A stretch of DNA of 49,286 bases from an uncultured Caulobacterales bacterium (lineage in GTDB: Bacteria; Pseudomonadota; Alphaproteobacteria; Caulobacterales; Maricaulaceae). The stretch lies in NCBI GenBank assembly GCA_937924355.1, contig CALDSY010000083.1:1-49286 (forward strand). Direction: 5' to 3'. The position numbers and the translations under genes are program-made. A model generated the notes under the pieces. It was not told where the DNA came from and made no database searches. It saw only the letters and a program-made list of their open reading frames with translations. Shown one piece after another: positions 17,175 through 24,003 of this stretch (its first letter is position 1; the number at the start of each line of letters is the position of its first letter).

Positions 17175-18047
17175 ATGAGTGAAATCAGAGAGAAAAATGT
17201 CAAATCAATCAACGGAATTCCGTTTTTAATCTTGCTCTTAGGTCTATTAGCGCTTGCCGCATTCTTGTTTTTGACGGGGGTGCGCGGAGATGCAGCGCTC
17301 AGGATACTGGGAGGTGTAGGATTGTTCATAGCGAGTTTGTTCTGTTTCTCAGGCCTCTATAAAGTAGAGCCAAATCAGTCGGCGGTCTTATCTCTGTTTG
17401 GCAAGTATATCGGGACGGTCAGAACGCCGGGCCTACGCTTTAACAATCCCTTTTACTCCAAAAAGAAGGTTTCCCTGCGGGTGAGAAACTTTGAAAGCGG
17501 GCGTCTCAAGGTCAATGAACTGGACGGTTCGCCTATCGAAATTGCTGCCATCGTGGTTTGGGAGGTCTCAGATTCGGCTGAAGCGGTCTTCAATGTGGAT
17601 AGTTATGAGAGCTTTGTGCAAATCCAGTCTGAAGCGGCGATCCGGGCCATGGCTACGAGCTATCCCTATGATCAGCACGAAGAAGGTCAGATTTCACTGC
17701 GGTCTCACCCCACTGAAATCTCAGAGCGGCTCAAGGATGAAATCCAGGATCGTTTGGCGCAGGCCGGGATTAACGTGATCGAAGCGCGTATCTCTCATTT
17801 GGCTTATTCACCAGAAATCGCTCAGGCCATGCTGCAGCGTCAACAGGCCGGCGCGATCATCGCCGCCCGTCAGAAAATCGTCGAAGGCGCCGTAGGCATG
17901 GTGGAGCATGCGCTGGATGAGCTATCGGCCAAAGGTGTTGTTGAGCTGGATGATGAGCGCCGCGCCACCATGGTGTCTAATCTTTTGGTTGTTCTATGTT
18001 CGGACCGCGCCACACAACCGGTCGTGAATACCGGGACGATTTACTAG
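17175..18047 (+). CDS. SPFH/band-7 domain membrane protein
   Basis: 290-residue stomatin/prohibitin-type protein. Two hydrophobic segments near the N-terminus (ILLLGLLALAAFLFL and GGVGLFIASLFCF) anchor it, followed by the SPFH domain starting PNQSAVLSLFGKYIGTVRTPG, with RVRNFES and VDSYESFVQIQSEAAIR, and a helical end ARISHLAYSPEIAQAMLQRQQA. These proteins form membrane-scaffold oligomers; the client is unknown. The second of two adjacent ATGs is chosen, 6 bases after AAGGAG. Downstream lie a ribbon-helix-helix protein after 9 bases and a DUF4177-like protein, ending at a terminator: a tight three-gene operon. Confidence 0.92.
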   Translation: MSEIREKNVKSINGIPFLILLLGLLALAAFLFLTGVRGDAALRILGGVGLFIASLFCFSGLYKVEPNQSAVLSLFGKYIGTVRTPGLRFNNPFYSKKKVSLRVRNFESGRLKVNELDGSPIEIAAIVVWEVSDSAEAVFNVDSYESFVQIQSEAAIRAMATSYPYDQHEEGQISLRSHPTEISERLKDEIQDRLAQAGINVIEARISHLAYSPEIAQAMLQRQQAGAIIAARQKIVEGAVGMVEHALDELSAKGVVELDDERRATMVSNLLVVLCSDRATQPVVNTGTIY

Positions 18048-18056
18048 GCCGGAACT

Positions 18057-18248
18057 TTGCCCAGTAAAAAATCATATCCGCTGAGGATCAACGCTGATGT
18101 GCTCCATGCCATGAAACGTTGGTCCGATGATGAGCTTAGATCTTTGAACGCTCAGATCGAATATGTGCTCAGGGATGCGCTCAGACGCCAAGGCCGGCTC
18201 AAGGAACGCAAGGCAGAAACCGTCGAGACAGATAAACAGGAGACATAA
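18057..18248 (+). CDS. Arc-like ribbon-helix-helix DNA-binding protein
   Basis: 63-residue protein with the ribbon-helix-helix pattern: beta strand KSYPLRINADVLHAMKRW, then helices around DDELRSLNAQIEYVLRDALRR, and a charged tail. The strand YPLRI and SLNAQIEYVL are typical of the Arc/CopG group that binds palindromic DNA as dimers. It starts with TTG 9 bases after the SPFH stop and is followed directly by a DUF4177-like gene. It may regulate its own operon through the dyad at 17132-17148 (inference). Its fixed place behind an SPFH gene suggests it could also act with the membrane protein. Confidence 0.8.
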   Translation: MPSKKSYPLRINADVLHAMKRWSDDELRSLNAQIEYVLRDALRRQGRLKERKAETVETDKQET

Positions 18249-18428
18249 ATGAGACAGAATAGCTGGGAGTATAAAGTTGTAAAGTTAGAGCGAGAGGGCA
18301 TGGGCCTCAGTGTTGATAAGAACATTTCAAAATATGAAAATCAGCTTAATCAACTTGGCAAAATAGGGTGGGAGCTGATCGCGATTAATGATGGAAGTGG
18401 TTACGCCATCGCCTATCTAAGGCGATAA
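18249..18428 (+). CDS. Small DUF4177-like protein
   Basis: 59-residue protein starting ATG immediately after the stop of the RHH gene (TAA then ATG). The pattern WEYKVVKL at the N-terminus, then LNQLGKIGWELIAIND and IAYLRR at the end is that of DUF4177-type small domains: two strands around one helix ending in GWEL. Function unknown. No separate ribosome-binding site is obvious, so translation is probably coupled to the upstream gene. It closes the SPFH operon; a strong terminator lies 32 bases after its stop. Confidence 0.75.
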   Translation: MRQNSWEYKVVKLEREGMGLSVDKNISKYENQLNQLGKIGWELIAINDGSGYAIAYLRR

Positions 18429-18438
18429 CCTAAGCTAT

Positions 18439-19581
18439 TTAGCGAAATAATGTTTTTACGGCGCGGGAAGCTTTTCTCGCGCCTTTTTTAAAGATACGAA
18501 ATGGTGCGGCCCCGATCTTGCCCAGCCGTCGCACGCGTCGCCAACGCTTTCGCGCCACAGGTTCATAAACCGGTGTCAGAAGATCAAAAAACCTTTGTGA
18601 GACTGTGGCCCAGCTATAGTTTTGTGCATAACTGGCCGGATTGGCGCGGTCGATCTCTAGGCAATCCAAACAGGCCTGGCGAAGATCATCGGAAATAATC
18701 CCTGCGCCGCTGCCGGGAATAATATCAATAGGTCCGGAGACAGGAAATCCGGCGACAGGTGTTCCTGTTGCCATGGCCTCTATGATCACAAGGCCAAATG
18801 TATCTGTCAGGGACGGGAACACGAAGACATCGGCATCGGCGTAGTGGCGCGCTAGTTCGTCACCGAATTTGGGGCCAGCAAAATGCACATCCGGATATTT
18901 CTCTTTGAGTTCCTTTTCCTGAGGGCCTTTGCCAACCACGACTTTTGATCCCGGTAAATCCAGGTCCAGAAATGCCTCTATGTTTTTTTCAACGGCGATC
19001 CGTCCAACGTTTAAAAATATGGGGCGGGGGAGATCTTTATAGATGCTATCCGAGTCAGATCTTTTGTCAGGGCTAAACTGTTTGAGATCCACGCCCCGGG
19101 CCCAGGCGGCTAGCTTTTCAAAGCCGCGCTTTTCCAAAAACTCCACCATAGACGGGGTGGTGACCATGACTTGGCCGCCGCTATTGTGAAAGTTGCGGAC
19201 GAACCGATAAGGGATAGACAGAGGCACAAAGGGAAAGCGGGCCTTTATATATTCGGGGAATTTGGTGTGATAGCTGGTCGTAAAGGGCATGCCCCATTTT
19301 ATACAGAGGCTGCGGGCCGCCTGCCCAAGCGGGCCTTCTGTAGCGATGTGGATCGCTTCGGGACCGAATCGCACAATGCGGCGCTCGACATCATTTTTGG
19401 CAAAGGGCGCCAAGCGAATATCTGGGTAGGTTGGCAGGGGAAGGGTCCAGTAGCCGTCAGACGGCGCAATAACCTCAACTCTATGTCCAGCTTTGGTGAG
19501 TTCCTCAACCGTACGTGTTAAAGTTCGCACAACACCGTTCATCTGCGGCTTCCAGGCGTCTGTGACGAGCAGGATTTTCAA
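18439..19581 (-). CDS. Family 4 glycosyltransferase (GT-B fold)
   Basis: 380-residue cytoplasmic or membrane-associated retaining glycosyltransferase. The N-terminal Rossmann half begins MKILLVTDAWKPQMNGVVRT, with the glycine-rich acceptor loop; the C-terminal donor half has LNVGRIAVEKNIEAFL, VVGKGPQEKEL and the E-X7-E region FPSLTDTFGLVIIEAMATG. The C-terminus is a basic tail (RRVRRLGKIG... KKGARKASRAVKTLFR) suited to contact anionic membranes. Close relatives include alpha-mannosyl and glycolipid transferases; the sugar and acceptor are not readable. It is monocistronic as far as visible. The promoter side is shared with nrdA on the other strand. Confidence 0.88.
   Translation of the reverse strand: MKILLVTDAWKPQMNGVVRTLTRTVEELTKAGHRVEVIAPSDGYWTLPLPTYPDIRLAPFAKNDVERRIVRFGPEAIHIATEGPLGQAARSLCIKWGMPFTTSYHTKFPEYIKARFPFVPLSIPYRFVRNFHNSGGQVMVTTPSMVEFLEKRGFEKLAAWARGVDLKQFSPDKRSDSDSIYKDLPRPIFLNVGRIAVEKNIEAFLDLDLPGSKVVVGKGPQEKELKEKYPDVHFAGPKFGDELARHYADADVFVFPSLTDTFGLVIIEAMATGTPVAGFPVSGPIDIIPGSGAGIISDDLRQACLDCLEIDRANPASYAQNYSWATVSQRFFDLLTPVYEPVARKRWRRVRRLGKIGAAPFRIFKKGARKASRAVKTLFR
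18460..18489 (+). terminator. Terminator of the SPFH operon, inside the GT4 gene
   Basis: Stem GGCGCGGGA / TCTCGCGCC (one G-T pair) with loop AGCTTT, then six T on the plus strand. It lies within the last codons of the opposing glycosyltransferase gene. Confidence 0.8.
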
Positions 19582-19710
19582 AATCTGCCTCTCAAAATGT
19601 TATTTTCCCTTCTAAATGGGGAGAATCCCTTATGCTTCTAGGGGGGCAAAGCAAAAAAAACGATATGGAAAAATCCCGAAGGTAAAAAAATTCCTAAGTA
19701 ATCAAGGGAT

Positions 19711-19725
19711 TTAACGTCTCGTTAA
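19711..19725. promoter_or_regulatory. CtrA-type box upstream of nrdA
   Basis: TTAA-CGTCTCG-TTAA(C) is a perfect match to TTAA-N7-TTAA. It ends 21 bases before the first NrdR box and 31 bases before the putative -35 of nrdA. It could also act on the divergent GT4 gene. Confidence 0.6.
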
Positions 19726-19746
19726 CAAAAAATTTCCTTTTTTGGC

Positions 19747-19793
19747 ACACAAGGTGTTGACGAAAGAGAGCAAATCAACACTATATATAGTTC
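19747..19793 (+). promoter_or_regulatory. NrdR box pair and promoter of nrdA
   Basis: The second box, ACACTATATATAGTTC (19778-19793), is close to the NrdR consensus acaCwAtATaTwgtgt; a weaker box, ACACAAGGTGTTGACG, begins exactly 31 bases upstream (19747). NrdR binds such pairs spaced about three helical turns. A sigma70-like promoter TTGACG (19757-19762), 18 bases, CTATAT (19781-19786) lies under the boxes, so binding would block RNA polymerase. Confidence 0.75.
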
Positions 19794-19919
19794 GATTGTC
19801 CATTTGGGCATTCTCTTTCAAACATCTAGTAGTGGTCTCATGCCTTTTGGTGTGGCCGGGGATTTTTTGGGTTTAAAGGGTGCGATCAAAGTAAGCGCAC
19901 CGGTTCTGCGAGGGGAAAA

Positions 19920-21845
19920 ATGACAGAAAACGGGTTTGAAAACGTGGCAACTGAGATCATGCCAGAGGAAGAATTAGAACATAATAATCAAGAACGAAAA
20001 CCCGAGTCGCCAAAGACGAAAGCCGGTAAGCCTAAGCACATAAAAATTGTTGATTCGATCAAGGTCCGTCAGGACAGATCGCGCGACGCGCTTTTAACGG
20101 ATTTCGGAAAGAAAACCCTCGTTGATCGCTATTTGCTTCCGGGCGAAACTTATCAGGATATGTTTGCTCGGGTCGCCGAAGCCTATGGGGATGATCAGGA
20201 ACACGCCCAGCGCATCTATGATTATATGTCTCAGCTCTGGTTTATGCCGGCGACTCCGGTTCTGTCTAATGGCGGAGCGGAGCGGGGCTTACCCATATCC
20301 TGTTTCCTGAATTCTGTGGACGACAGCCTGGGATCCATTGTCGACATCTGGAATGAAAATGTCTGGCTGGCCTCTAATGGCGGCGGTATCGGGACTTATT
20401 GGGGTAATGTTCGCTCTATTGGTGAGAAAATCGGTAAAGCGGGTAAAACTTCCGGTATTATTCCTTTCATTCGTGTCATGGACTCCCTGACACTCGCCAT
20501 CTCACAAGGCTCTTTGCGCCGAGGATCGGCGGCTGTTTATCTGGATATCCACCATCCAGAAATTGAAGAGTTTCTGGAAATTAGAAAGCCGTCCGGCGAC
20601 TTTAACCGCAAGTCTTTGAATCTGCATCACGGCTTGAATGTTTCTGACGAATTCATGATGGCTGTGCGGGACGGCAAGGAGTTTGGTCTCCGCTCGCCCA
20701 AAACTAACGAGATCATCAAGACCATTGATGCCCGTTATTTATGGCAAAAAATTCTGGAAATGCGCCTGCAAACCGGTGAACCTTATTTGGTTTTCTCTGA
20801 CACGGTGAATGAGGCCCTGGCCAAGCACCAAAAAGATCAGGGACTGCGAGTGCGTCAGTCCAATTTGTGTTCCGAAATTATGCTCGCTACCGGTAAAGAC
20901 CGTTTCGGCAAAGAACGCACGGCGGTCTGCTGCCTATCGTCTGTTAACGCTGAAAAGTGGGATGATTGGAAAGACGAAGACGGCTTTATCGAAGACATCA
21001 TGCGTTTTCTCGATAATGTCCTTGAAGATTTCATTCAGCGCGCGCCCGACGAAATGAGTGACGCTGTATATTCTGCCATAAGAGAGCGCTCTGTTGGTTT
21101 GGGTCTGATGGGTTTTCATAGCATGCTGCAGGCGAAAAACCTGGCTTTTGAAAGCGCCATGGCGAAGTCTTATAACAATCGTATGTTCCTGCATATCCGC
21201 CGCGAAGCTGATGCGGCCTCGGTGAAACTGGCGGAAGAGCGCGGCGCTTGCCCGGATGCTGCAGACATGAACATTAAAGAGCGGTTTTCTCACAAAATGG
21301 CCGTTGCGCCAACGGCGTCGATTTCGATCATTTGCGGCGGGACATCTGCTGGTATTGAGCCCATTCCGGCCAATATTTATACCCATAAAACTTTGTCCGG
21401 ATCGTTCACTGTTAAGAACAGACATCTTGAAGCCGTTCTTGAGGAAAAGGGACTGAACACAAAAGTGATCTGGGGCACTATCCTGGAAAACGAAGGATCG
21501 GTTCAGCATCTCGACGAACTAGACGATCATGAAAAGGCGGTCTTCCGGACAGCCTTTGAAATTGATCAACGCTGGATTATTGAGCATGCTGCGGATCGTT
21601 CACCGCATATTTGTCAGGCCCAGTCTGTCAATATCTTTATCCCTGGTGACGTGGATAAATGGGACCTGCACATGCTGCATTGGTCAGCTTGGGAGAAGGG
21701 CGTGAAGTCGCTTTACTATTGCCGTTCTAAATCCATTCAGCGCGCATCTTTTGCGGGCGCAGAAGATAAGCCGGCTAATGAAATGGAGAAAGCCATGCAG
21801 GCCGCCGCACCGACAGATTATGAAGAGTGCCTCGCTTGCCAGTAG
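19920..21845 (+). CDS. nrdA: Ribonucleoside-diphosphate reductase, alpha subunit
   Basis: Class I ribonucleotide reductase large subunit, making deoxyribonucleotides for replication. 641 residues, short for NrdA (about 760 in E. coli) because the N-terminal ATP-cone is absent; the start region is a charged tail (1-50) leading straight into the barrel. Active-site cysteines are in LPISCFLNSVDDS, in SNLCSEIML (with the Asn and Glu of N-x-C-x-E) and in CCLSSVNA; the glycine-rich loops NGGGIGTYWG and SQGSLRRGSAAVYLD are present. The C-terminal redox pair is ECLACQ. The partner nrdB lies downstream, separated by an exported-protein gene. Regulated by NrdR boxes and possibly CtrA. Confidence 0.96.
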   Translation: MTENGFENVATEIMPEEELEHNNQERKPESPKTKAGKPKHIKIVDSIKVRQDRSRDALLTDFGKKTLVDRYLLPGETYQDMFARVAEAYGDDQEHAQRIYDYMSQLWFMPATPVLSNGGAERGLPISCFLNSVDDSLGSIVDIWNENVWLASNGGGIGTYWGNVRSIGEKIGKAGKTSGIIPFIRVMDSLTLAISQGSLRRGSAAVYLDIHHPEIEEFLEIRKPSGDFNRKSLNLHHGLNVSDEFMMAVRDGKEFGLRSPKTNEIIKTIDARYLWQKILEMRLQTGEPYLVFSDTVNEALAKHQKDQGLRVRQSNLCSEIMLATGKDRFGKERTAVCCLSSVNAEKWDDWKDEDGFIEDIMRFLDNVLEDFIQRAPDEMSDAVYSAIRERSVGLGLMGFHSMLQAKNLAFESAMAKSYNNRMFLHIRREADAASVKLAEERGACPDAADMNIKERFSHKMAVAPTASISIICGGTSAGIEPIPANIYTHKTLSGSFTVKNRHLEAVLEEKGLNTKVIWGTILENEGSVQHLDELDDHEKAVFRTAFEIDQRWIIEHAADRSPHICQAQSVNIFIPGDVDKWDLHMLHWSAWEKGVKSLYYCRSKSIQRASFAGAEDKPANEMEKAMQAAAPTDYEECLACQ

Positions 21846-21850
21846 TATTT

Positions 21851-21876
21851 TGACTTAAATCGTGTGATTTAAGTCA
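21851..21876. repeat. 11-base perfect inverted repeat after nrdA
   Basis: TGACTTAAATC / GATTTAAGTCA with loop GTGT, 5 bases after the nrdA stop. The stem is AT-rich and no T-run follows, so it is a weak terminator at best; it could be an RNA-stabilising hairpin or a protein-binding dyad. Confidence 0.5.
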
Positions 21877-21909
21877 CAGTAACTGATTAAATACAGCCAT
21901 ATAATGGCC

Positions 21910-21924
21910 TTAATCTTGTATTAA
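21910..21924. promoter_or_regulatory. CtrA-type box upstream of the exported-protein gene
   Basis: TTAA-TCTTGTA-TTAA(C), a perfect TTAA-N7-TTAA. A GAATC (CcrM methylation-type GANTC) follows at 21942-21946, within a small palindrome TTCCTA-TT-TAGGAA (21931-21944). A weak -10, TATTTA (21935-21940), is placed as in CtrA-activated promoters. Confidence 0.6.
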
Positions 21925-21956
21925 CGGTAGTTCCTATTTAGGAATCCGGTGAGATG

Positions 21957-22033
21957 TTTTTCGACACAGAGGTCGAAAAATGTGCTATTATAAAGGTAAT
22001 GATGTAGTTTTTCGACTACAGGCTGTAAAAATG
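21957..22033 (+). repeat. Duplicated start-codon leader with hairpin
   Basis: Two related 26-base units, 21957-21982 and 22008-22033, each begin TTTTTCGAC and end AAAAATG. They are 51 bases apart, so the two ATGs are in frame. The first unit is also a perfect hairpin, TTTTTCGAC / GTCGAAAAA with loop ACAGAG. Either ATG could begin the downstream protein. Confidence 0.55.
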
Positions 22034-22792
22034 ACGACTCGGACGAGAACATATCCTTGGTCTAGCTTGCAAACGCAATTTGCAAGGCTTTTGGCTTGTT
22101 TGTCTGTTTCGGTAATGTTTGTCGCTGGGCCTGCCATGGCTCAGGACGATAATGATAATAGCACTCCGGCTAATAGCTTTAAATTGGACGTGGAAACGCC
22201 TTTTTCAGATAATACCGACCTGACAGCCATAGGTCCGCAGCTGGAGATAGGTCCAGAGGCATTAGGGTCTCAGATTTTTGACCTGGATTTGCGAGATGTG
22301 AATTGTCGGTCCGGAGACGAGACCTGTCTGTCGCGCGATGAAAGTTTGGATATGCTCTATTCCAAGTCGTTGACAACGTCTATTTTGGATAAGCGCGGTA
22401 TCGATATTGAGCTGACGCCGCGGGCATCTGTCAGCTTTAATGATGGATCCTCTAGCGCTGTGGTCGGGGCGCTCGTTAAAATTGGCGATGACCTTAAAGC
22501 TGGTGATGCGATCAAATCCAATACTTGGTATGTCTTCGCGGGCGCCGATGCCGAGGCTTTATCCTATGCTCCTAATGATATGAACCGGGTGACCGTCGGA
22601 GATTTCAATCTGCAAGAACGGGTCATTGTTGGCGATGCACAAGCCGGTGTTGGATACAGATTAAATGACTCAACAGATATTTCTTTGGGATATTTCCGCC
22701 GTGAGGTGACTTCGTTTGGTGGTGAATCAGAGTTGCAAAGCTCTAGTTTCAGCGAAGATGCCGCGGCCATTTCATTTACCTGGCGCCGCTAG
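22031..22792 (+). CDS. Exported beta-rich protein between nrdA and nrdB
   Basis: 253 residues from the chosen ATG, with a signal peptide ending in GPAMA-QDD. The mature part is rich in alternating strands; the final third (VGDAQAGVGYRLNDSTDISLGYF, then AAISFTWRR) looks like closing strands of an outer-membrane barrel, though the last residue is Arg, not Phe. One cysteine pair is in CRSGDETC. I do not recognise a family. An in-frame ATG at 21980 would add 17 residues before the signal peptide. Its own CtrA-type box and duplicated leader suggest separate control from nrdA. Its position inside the ribonucleotide reductase locus has no obvious functional reason. Confidence 0.7.
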   Translation: MTTRTRTYPWSSLQTQFARLLACLSVSVMFVAGPAMAQDDNDNSTPANSFKLDVETPFSDNTDLTAIGPQLEIGPEALGSQIFDLDLRDVNCRSGDETCLSRDESLDMLYSKSLTTSILDKRGIDIELTPRASVSFNDGSSSAVVGALVKIGDDLKAGDAIKSNTWYVFAGADAEALSYAPNDMNRVTVGDFNLQERVIVGDAQAGVGYRLNDSTDISLGYFRREVTSFGGESELQSSSFSEDAAAISFTWRR

Positions 22793-22866
22793 TCACTAAG
22801 CCTTTTAAGTCGCTTCCGGTACGGTTATCAACAACCCATCGCTGATGATCTCCGAAAAAATGACGT

Positions 22867-22913
22867 CATCTATATATTGAGGTCTTGGCATTTCCTTTGT
22901 CAATATATAGTGA
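22867..22913 (+). promoter_or_regulatory. NrdR box pair of nrdB
   Basis: CATCTATATATTGAGG (22867-22882) and TGTCAATATATAGTGA (22898-22913) both match the CwAtATaTwg core of the NrdR box and start exactly 31 bases apart. They flank a possible promoter TTGGCA (22885-22890) and TATAGT (22906-22911) with a short 15-base spacer. So nrdB has its own NrdR-controlled promoter. Confidence 0.75.
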
Positions 22914-22948
22914 TGTTCTTTCAACTGATTCATTCGCGAGGGAAAACG

Positions 22949-23995
22949 ATGGGACAACAGGGGCCAATCCAGACGGGAAAATCCGGACTTTTAATTCCAT
23001 CCCATAGCTATAAGCCTTTTCGCTATCCGTGGGCCTATGAATTTTGGAAAAAACAACAGCAAGTGCACTGGATGCCTGAAGAAGTCCCTCTGGGAGAGGA
23101 CTGCAAGGACTGGGCGACCAACCTCACGGACAATGAAAAGAACCTGCTGACGCAGATTTTCCGTTTTTTCACCCAAAGCGATGTAGAAGTGAACGACAAT
23201 TACATGGAGCGCTATGCCCGTGTCTTTAAGCCGACAGAAGTCAAGATGATGCTCTCGGCCTTTTCCAACATGGAAACCATTCATATTGCGGCCTATGCGC
23301 TTCTGCTTGAAACGATCGGTATGCCCGATACAGAGTTTTCCGCCTTTATGGACTACCAGGCCATGGCCGATAAGCACACCTATATGCAGGACTTCGGTGT
23401 TGAAACAGAAGCCGATATTGCGCGGACTGTGGCCATGTTTGGGGCCTTCACCGAAGGCCTTCAGCTCTTTGCTTCATTTGCTATGCTGATGAATTTCCCG
23501 CGTCTGAACAAGATGAAGGGTATGGGTCAGATTGTAACCTGGTCCATCCGCGATGAGAGCCTTCACTGCGAAGGCATGATCAAGCTTTATCATACGTTTG
23601 CCAAGGAAACCGGTTGTGTCACGCCGGCTGTGGCAGACGATATCATTGATTGCTGTAAAACGGTCGTGGGTCTGGAAGACAAATTTATTGATCTGGCGTT
23701 CGAAATGGGCCCTGTCGAAGGCATGACCAGTGAAGATATCAAACAATATATCCGTTATATCGCCGATTGGCGGCTGGGTCAGCTTGGCTTACCCAAAGTT
23801 TACGGCATCAAGCATCACCCGTTACCTTGGTTGACCGAAATCTTGAACGGTGTTGAGCACGCCAACTTCTTTGAAGCCAGAGCGACCGAATACTCGAAGG
23901 GTGCCACCACGGGCGCTTGGCACGGTGATGATGGCGTGTGGTCACAGTTCGAAAAGTTACGGTCTAAAAAGCTCACTGACATTGTTTCGGAATAG
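22949..23995 (+). CDS. nrdB: Ribonucleoside-diphosphate reductase, beta subunit
   Basis: The radical-generating small subunit of class I ribonucleotide reductase. 348 residues from the ATG preceded by GCGAGGG; a longer frame from a TTG at 22877 would run through the NrdR boxes and is rejected. Metal ligands are seen in PEEVPLGEDCKDW, in METIHIAAY (E-x-x-H with Tyr four residues on, the radical Tyr position), in TEGLQLFASF and in RDESLHCEG. No ATP-cone is present at either end. Together with the alpha subunit it would form a class Ia-like enzyme without the classical dATP activity switch. Confidence 0.96.
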   Translation: MGQQGPIQTGKSGLLIPSHSYKPFRYPWAYEFWKKQQQVHWMPEEVPLGEDCKDWATNLTDNEKNLLTQIFRFFTQSDVEVNDNYMERYARVFKPTEVKMMLSAFSNMETIHIAAYALLLETIGMPDTEFSAFMDYQAMADKHTYMQDFGVETEADIARTVAMFGAFTEGLQLFASFAMLMNFPRLNKMKGMGQIVTWSIRDESLHCEGMIKLYHTFAKETGCVTPAVADDIIDCCKTVVGLEDKFIDLAFEMGPVEGMTSEDIKQYIRYIADWRLGQLGLPKVYGIKHHPLPWLTEILNGVEHANFFEARATEYSKGATTGAWHGDDGVWSQFEKLRSKKLTDIVSE

Positions 23996-24003
23996 ACGGC
24001 CCT

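Larger units (their letters stand above)
19582..19919. other. Divergent GT4-nrdA regulatory region
   Basis: 338 bases without a gene. It carries a perfect CtrA-type box (19711-19725), a paired NrdR box with a promoter between and over it (19747-19793), and a 126-base leader before nrdA. The nrdA start follows GAGGGG at 6 bases. Confidence 0.75.

Noticed and set aside
22877-22948. Upstream TTG start for nrdB
   Set aside because: It would translate through the NrdR boxes and promoter; the ATG at 22949 has a good ribosome site.
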